A stretch of 64,000 bases of DNA, from contig CAKSFR010000009.1 in the NCBI GenBank assembly GCA_934454635.1, forward strand, positions 1 through 64,000. Reading direction: 5' to 3'. The notes below the pieces were generated by a model, which made no database searches, had not been told where the DNA came from, and worked only from the letters and a program-made list of their open reading frames with translations. This document shows, piece after piece, positions 60,897 through 64,000 of the stretch (within the stretch, counting starts at the first letter, position 1; every line of letters starts with the position of its first letter). Origin of the DNA: an uncultured Ruminiclostridium sp. GTDB lineage: Bacteria; Bacillota; Clostridia; Oscillospirales; Ruminococcaceae. The position numbers were made by a program, and so were the translations under genes.

Positions 60897-61157
60897 TTAA
60901 TACTTCGTGGTCTTGTGGCTGTCGAGGTTCTTGAAGAAGGCGTCAACCTCTGCGAGGGTTGAAAGGACGTCTTCGTAGGCTCCGAGGCCGCTCTTCTTGA
61001 TGATCCTGTAGTAGCCCTGACGGTTCTTCAGAACTCCGAGGCCGTTTGCTTCGGCAATCTTGGTGGCCGTGCGGGTGAGCTTCCCAAGGCTCTGGATCTC
61101 GTGGTCTTCGCCCTTTTCAAAGGCTGTCTTGCAGTTGGTGTGGCCGATGTAACGCAT
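60897..61157 (-). CDS. Hypothetical phage protein
   Basis: An 86-residue protein (MRYIGHTNCKTAFEKGEDHE) with GGAGG upstream. The basic N-terminal half with LTRTATKIAEANGLGVLKNR could bind nucleic acid. First gene after promoter module copy 2. Function unknown. Confidence 0.65.
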   Translation of the reverse strand: MRYIGHTNCKTAFEKGEDHEIQSLGKLTRTATKIAEANGLGVLKNRQGYYRIIKKSGLGAYEDVLSTLAEVDAFFKNLDSHKTTKY

Positions 61158-61193
61158 CGTGGTTTCCTCCGTTTGTGTGTATTTCCTTTCGGT

Positions 61194-61228
61194 AGTGTAT
61201 ATATCACTCTAAACGCCTGAAAGAGCAA
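61194..61228 (-). promoter_or_regulatory. Prophage promoter/palindrome module, copy 2
   Basis: On the minus strand TTGCTC (61223-61228), 17 bases, GATATA (61200-61205). The palindrome AGTGTATATATCACT (61194-61208) covers the -10 box. Flanking bases are also shared with copies 1 and 3. Confidence 0.65.
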
Positions 61229-61290
61229 GTCATTTCTGCGATATAATCCGAAGTATTCTACACAAATATTCGGGCTCAGAATTGTGTACT

Positions 61291-61467
61291 TTATGCCTCT
61301 CCGTAGAGGATGAAATGCACATATTCCTTGCGGTGCTCCTCGATGAAAACCACCAGCTCATAGAAGTTGCGCTCGTAGGCCAGCCGCTGCACCATGTTCG
61401 TATCAAACATGTTCGTCAGGCCGGTGTCCCGGATGCCGAGGATCTGCTTCTTGATGGTTTCATTCAT
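61291..61467 (-). CDS. DUF5049-like 58-residue protein
   Basis: A short protein, MNETIKKQILGIRDTGLTNM to the end ILYGEA. The pattern, including NMFDTNMVQRLAYERNFYEL, matches the DUF5049 family of small phage proteins. The ATG overlaps the DUF4314 stop by eight bases, so the pair is coupled. Function unknown. Confidence 0.72.
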   Translation of the reverse strand: MNETIKKQILGIRDTGLTNMFDTNMVQRLAYERNFYELVVFIEEHRKEYVHFILYGEA

Positions 61468-61690
61468 CGTCGTTCACCACCCTGCAAAGGTCTGCGCCGT
61501 ATGCGACTGACAGGCCGGAGCCGTTGTCCCATGCGACCATAATGGAACCGATGTCGTCCACGCCGAGGACCGTTCCTTTCGTCCCGATGGGAGGGGCCTG
61601 AACATCATCCATCTGCAGGAGCTCCACCCGTGTACCGGGCTTGTACCGGCGACGTAAGCCCTCAAGGGCCGCTTTTGAAATCACTCGCAT
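61460..61690 (-). CDS. DUF4314 family protein
   Basis: A 76-residue SH3-like beta protein: LEGLRRRYKPGTRVELLQMD, then PPIGTKGTVLGVDDIGSIMV and WDNGSGLSVAYGADLCRVV. This is the DUF4314 pattern, common in Firmicutes prophages and conjugative elements, with no known role. GGAGGTAGAAAC precedes the ATG. Confidence 0.82.
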   Translation of the reverse strand: MRVISKAALEGLRRRYKPGTRVELLQMDDVQAPPIGTKGTVLGVDDIGSIMVAWDNGSGLSVAYGADLCRVVNDDE

Positions 61691-62352
61691 GTTTCTACCT
61701 CCGTTTTCTTTGCGCCGCTCTTGAAGGCTGAGGAACCGGAGAGGTTGCGGAGCAGAATTTTGCGCTCGGTCTTGTAGTCCTCACCGATAAAGCCCAGCCG
61801 CAGAAGGAAGCAGCGGAATGCGTACTTGTCGTTGTCGACCGGCTTTTCCTTGGCGGTGATCCGCTTCTGGTTCAGGGCCATTTCACACAAGGCTGCGATG
61901 AAATGCGAGTAGGCTTTGATCTCTTCGGGAGAAGGCAGATCTTTGAACCACGGAAAGGCGATGCGGTCTTCCTTGAACTCAATGCGGATGTCCTCGACGC
62001 TGAGTGCCTTTTTGATCAGCTCACCTTTGGCATCCAGCAGCTTAGTGAGGTTTCCGACCGAGACCTTTTCGAGCGGGATCTCAATCGTCAGGCCTGTCTC
62101 TTCGGTTTTGGCTTCGTCCTTGACCGGGTTGAATCCGGCTGCGGCAAGGGCGATGATGGCCGCTTCGATGGTATCCTGATCCGTGCGCTCGTTCCAGACC
62201 ATTGTGCCGTCTTTCTCAACGGTGATGTTGCTGATGACGTAGGCGCAGGTGGGCATGAATTTGTAGACAGCTTTCATGCCGACCACCTTGGAGATGATGC
62301 CGACCATCTCTTTGCGATCCTGACCGGTGACGTTGTAGTGTAGTTCTTTCAT
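61681..62352 (-). CDS. Conserved phage protein of unknown function (virulence-related annotation family)
   Basis: A 223-residue protein from ATG 62352 (MKELHYNVTGQDRKEMVGII), with GGAGGTAACCCC before it; the longer frame runs into the promoter module. The N-terminal half has a small alpha/beta domain, and the C-terminal part is helical (IKAYSHFIAALCEMALNQKR). Proteins of this type stand next to DUF4314 genes in many clostridial prophages and are sometimes labelled virulence-related without evidence. Confidence 0.7.
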   Translation of the reverse strand: MKELHYNVTGQDRKEMVGIISKVVGMKAVYKFMPTCAYVISNITVEKDGTMVWNERTDQDTIEAAIIALAAAGFNPVKDEAKTEETGLTIEIPLEKVSVGNLTKLLDAKGELIKKALSVEDIRIEFKEDRIAFPWFKDLPSPEEIKAYSHFIAALCEMALNQKRITAKEKPVDNDKYAFRCFLLRLGFIGEDYKTERKILLRNLSGSSAFKSGAKKTEVETCE

Positions 62353-62377
62353 GGGGTTACCTCCTTGTTTTTTTGGT

Positions 62378-62412
62378 ACTGTATATATCACTCTGAAGCC
62401 ACAGAATAGCAA
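62378..62412 (-). promoter_or_regulatory. Prophage promoter/palindrome module, copy 3
   Basis: On the minus strand TTGCTA (62407-62412), 17 bases, GATATA (62384-62389). The imperfect palindrome ACTGTATATATCACT (62378-62392) covers the -10 box. Confidence 0.65.
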
Positions 62413-62462
62413 GTCATATCAGCGAAATATATGTACCAAATATCGCAGGAAAAATGCGGCCC

Positions 62463-63698
62463 TCATTCGTCTACATTAGCTACTTCGTCGAAGCGGAAAG
62501 TCACGCCGTCACGCTGCACTGTCACGCCTTCCGAGGCGCCGACCTGTTCGATGTATCGCTTTACGATGACGTCGCAGAACTTCTCGTCCAGTTCCACGGT
62601 ATAGCAGATGCGATCCGACTGCTCACAGGCAATCAAGGTGCTGCCGGAGCCGCCGAAGGGGTCCAGCACTACAGCGTTGCTCATGGAGGAGTTCATGATC
62701 GGGTACGCCAGAAGCGTAATCGGCTTCATGGTCGGGTGGTCGCCGTTCTTCTTGGGTTTGTCGAACTCCCAGATGGTGGTTTCCTTGCGGCCCGTGTACC
62801 ACTGGTGCTTGCCGTTTTTCTTCCAGCCGTAGAGCACCGGCTCATGCTGCCACTGGTACGGAGAGCGTCCGAGCACCAGCGACTGTTTTTTCCAGATGCA
62901 GCAGCCGGAGAGGTAGAAACCAGCATCGGCAAAAGCCCTGCGGAAGTTCAACCCCTCGGTGTCCGCATGGAACACATAGATGGAAGCATCGCCGGTCATG
63001 ACGGTTTCCATATTGGTAAAGGCATCGAGCAGGAACTGATAGAAGGCGTCGTTTGCCATGTTGTCGTTCTTGATCTTCCCGGCAGAGCCTTCGTAGTTCA
63101 CGTTGTACGGCGGGTCCGTGATCACGAGGTTGGCCTTGACGTCGCCCATCAGGGTGTCGTAGGTTTCCTTTTTTGTGGAATCGCCACAGACCAGACGGTG
63201 CCGACCAAGCGCCCAGACGTCACCGACCTTGGTGAAGGTGGACTTTTTCAGCTCCTCATCCACATCGAAATCATCGTCGTGGATGCCGTCCTTCAGGCTG
63301 GCCTTGAAAAGGTCGTTGATCTCGGCAGGATCAAAACCGGTAAGGGAAACATCGAAGTCCTCGCCCTGCAGGTCAGCGATGAGCAGCGCCAGCTTGTCCT
63401 TATCCCAATCGCCGCTGATCTTGTTCAGGGCGATGTTGAGAGCCTTTTCCTTGACGTCGTCCATCTCCACGACCACACAGTCAACCTCGGTGATGCCAAG
63501 GTCGATGAGAACCTTGAGCCGCTGATGCCCACCGACAACACGACCGGTTGTCTTATTCCAGATGACCGGCTCGACATATCCGAACTCCTCGATGGAGCGT
63601 TTCAGTTTTTCATATTCCTCGTCACCGGGCTTGAGGTCCTTGCGAGGATTGTATTCGGCAGGAAGCAGCCCCGCCGTTTTCTTTTTCTCAATCAGCAT
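62463..63698 (-). CDS. ParB-nuclease-like/DNA methyltransferase fusion
   Basis: A 411-residue protein from ATG 63698 (MLIEKKKTAGLLPAEYNPRK); GTG 63710 is the alternative. Residues ~1-150 are a ParB/Srx-like domain (KRSIEEFGYVEPVIWNKTTG, RVVGGHQRLKVL). Residues ~175-400 form an N4/N6-type methyltransferase: the catalytic motif NLVITDPPYNVNYEGSAG and the SAM-binding motif VVLDPFGGSGSTLIACEQ, with TVELDEKFCDVIVKRY. It modifies phage DNA, probably against host restriction. The start overlaps the stop of the SAM-synthetase-like gene. Confidence 0.92.
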   Translation of the reverse strand: MLIEKKKTAGLLPAEYNPRKDLKPGDEEYEKLKRSIEEFGYVEPVIWNKTTGRVVGGHQRLKVLIDLGITEVDCVVVEMDDVKEKALNIALNKISGDWDKDKLALLIADLQGEDFDVSLTGFDPAEINDLFKASLKDGIHDDDFDVDEELKKSTFTKVGDVWALGRHRLVCGDSTKKETYDTLMGDVKANLVITDPPYNVNYEGSAGKIKNDNMANDAFYQFLLDAFTNMETVMTGDASIYVFHADTEGLNFRRAFADAGFYLSGCCIWKKQSLVLGRSPYQWQHEPVLYGWKKNGKHQWYTGRKETTIWEFDKPKKNGDHPTMKPITLLAYPIMNSSMSNAVVLDPFGGSGSTLIACEQSDRICYTVELDEKFCDVIVKRYIEQVGASEGVTVQRDGVTFRFDEVANVDE

Positions 63699-64000
63699 AT
63701 CAGGCCCCACTCAGCGAATTTCTCGAAACCGCCGATGCGGTCGATGAAGGCTCTCGCTGTTTCTACGATTCTCTCGTATGGAATACCGTCCACGGCATCA
63801 TTACCGATGGCGCAGACAAGCTCGACCGGCGCACCAGTTTCCTGTGCTTTGAGCCATGCGTAGATGTTGATGCTGACGTCGGCTTTGGAGAGGTCCTTGC
63901 CGTGCAGACCGCCGCCGGTTACGGAGTCGCCCATGTCAGAGCCGAGCTTCCTGTTGGTAGCACCAGAGTCAACATCCGTGCCGCCGGTCCAATCACCGAG
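63692..64000 (-). CDS. S-adenosylmethionine synthetase-like protein (N-terminus outside window)
   Basis: The frame is open through the right edge and gives the last 102 residues. LGDWTGGTDVDSGATNRKLG then DMGDSVTGGGLHGKDLSKAD matches the C-terminal region of methionine adenosyltransferase (the D-x-GxTxRK and GGGxxxGKD loops that bind phosphate). The end VDGIPYERIVETARAFIDRI fits as well. It would make SAM for the methyltransferase encoded right after it with a seven-base overlap. A short internal ATG at 63934 is not the true start. Confidence 0.85.
   Translation of the reverse strand, partial: LGDWTGGTDVDSGATNRKLGSDMGDSVTGGGLHGKDLSKADVSINIYAWLKAQETGAPVELVCAIGNDAVDGIPYERIVETARAFIDRIGGFEKFAEWGLIC

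Larger units (their letters stand above)
38890..64000 (-). mobile_element. Siphovirus-type prophage (right end outside the window)
   Basis: A continuous minus-strand set of DNA-modification, packaging, capsid, tail, lysis and recombination genes in HK97-like order. Base composition is richer in GC than the host genes. The left end is placed after the recombinase stop; attachment sites were not found. No early replication or repressor region is visible, so 15-20 kb more should lie to the right. Confidence 0.9.

Overview
The window reads as a low-to-mid GC member of the Clostridia, most likely an Oscillospiraceae/Ruminococcaceae-type gut anaerobe. The signs are a pyruvate:ferredoxin oxidoreductase, a spore cortex-lytic SleB, a FakA/FakB/PlsY lipid route, a cre-like operator at a cytoplasmic GH26-like glycosidase, strong SigA-type promoters with 17-bp spacers, and serine recombinases of the Clostridium type. 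No rRNA, tRNA or CRISPR array was seen.

Region 1 (1-8.5 kb, all minus strand) is a surface-polysaccharide operon. It starts at a consensus promoter near 8.48 kb and runs ManC (GDP-mannose supply), two GT4 glycosyltransferases, a coiled-coil protein, two more GT4 enzymes, the Wzm/Wzt-type ABC exporter, and a second coiled-coil protein built on a 14-residue repeat that leaves the window. Region 2 (8.5-10.3 kb) is almost protein-free. It holds a ~150-nt minus-strand sRNA candidate, a small DUF1292 gene with a structured 3' region, and a ~590-nt plus-strand transcript with its own promoter and terminator but no normal gene.

Region 3 (10.3-29.1 kb) is core chromosome. It contains 1-phosphofructokinase, a TetR regulator divergent from a fakB-fakA-plsY operon (exogenous fatty acid to acyl-phosphate to lysophosphatidate), a MATE transporter fused to a cytidylate-kinase-like domain, and a DUF3795 gene behind two palindromic operators. 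Next come a HAD pseudogene abutting palindromic elements, sleB, an AIM24 protein, a Cys-rich mini-protein coupled to a GNAT, nifJ, a TetM-like translational GTPase fused to a Rae1/YacP-like NYN nuclease domain, and the GH26-like enzyme.

Region 4 (about 29.3-36.2 kb) is a small mobile element. It has a TnpX-like serine recombinase (frameshifted near its C-terminus), a TnpW-like protein, a lone HK97-fold capsid protein, two paralogous ~70-residue proteins, a P4-type primase-helicase and a repeat-rich non-coding region that could be its origin. Region 5 (36.2-38.9 kb) holds an Xre regulator, a truncated hsdM and a three-gene cargo cassette (P-loop kinase-like, 64-residue protein, UPF0489).

Region 6 (38.9-64 kb, all minus strand, right end outside the window) is a siphovirus-type prophage. 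From right to left it encodes an S-adenosylmethionine synthetase-like protein and a ParB-methyltransferase, small early proteins, TerL, portal, ClpP protease, capsid, connectors, tail tube, a frameshifted tail chaperone, tape measure, two paralogous tail-tip proteins, holin, LysM-amidase, and finally a regulator, a SHOCT-type mini-protein and two tandem large serine recombinases. Three copies of one promoter/palindrome module mark its transcription units.
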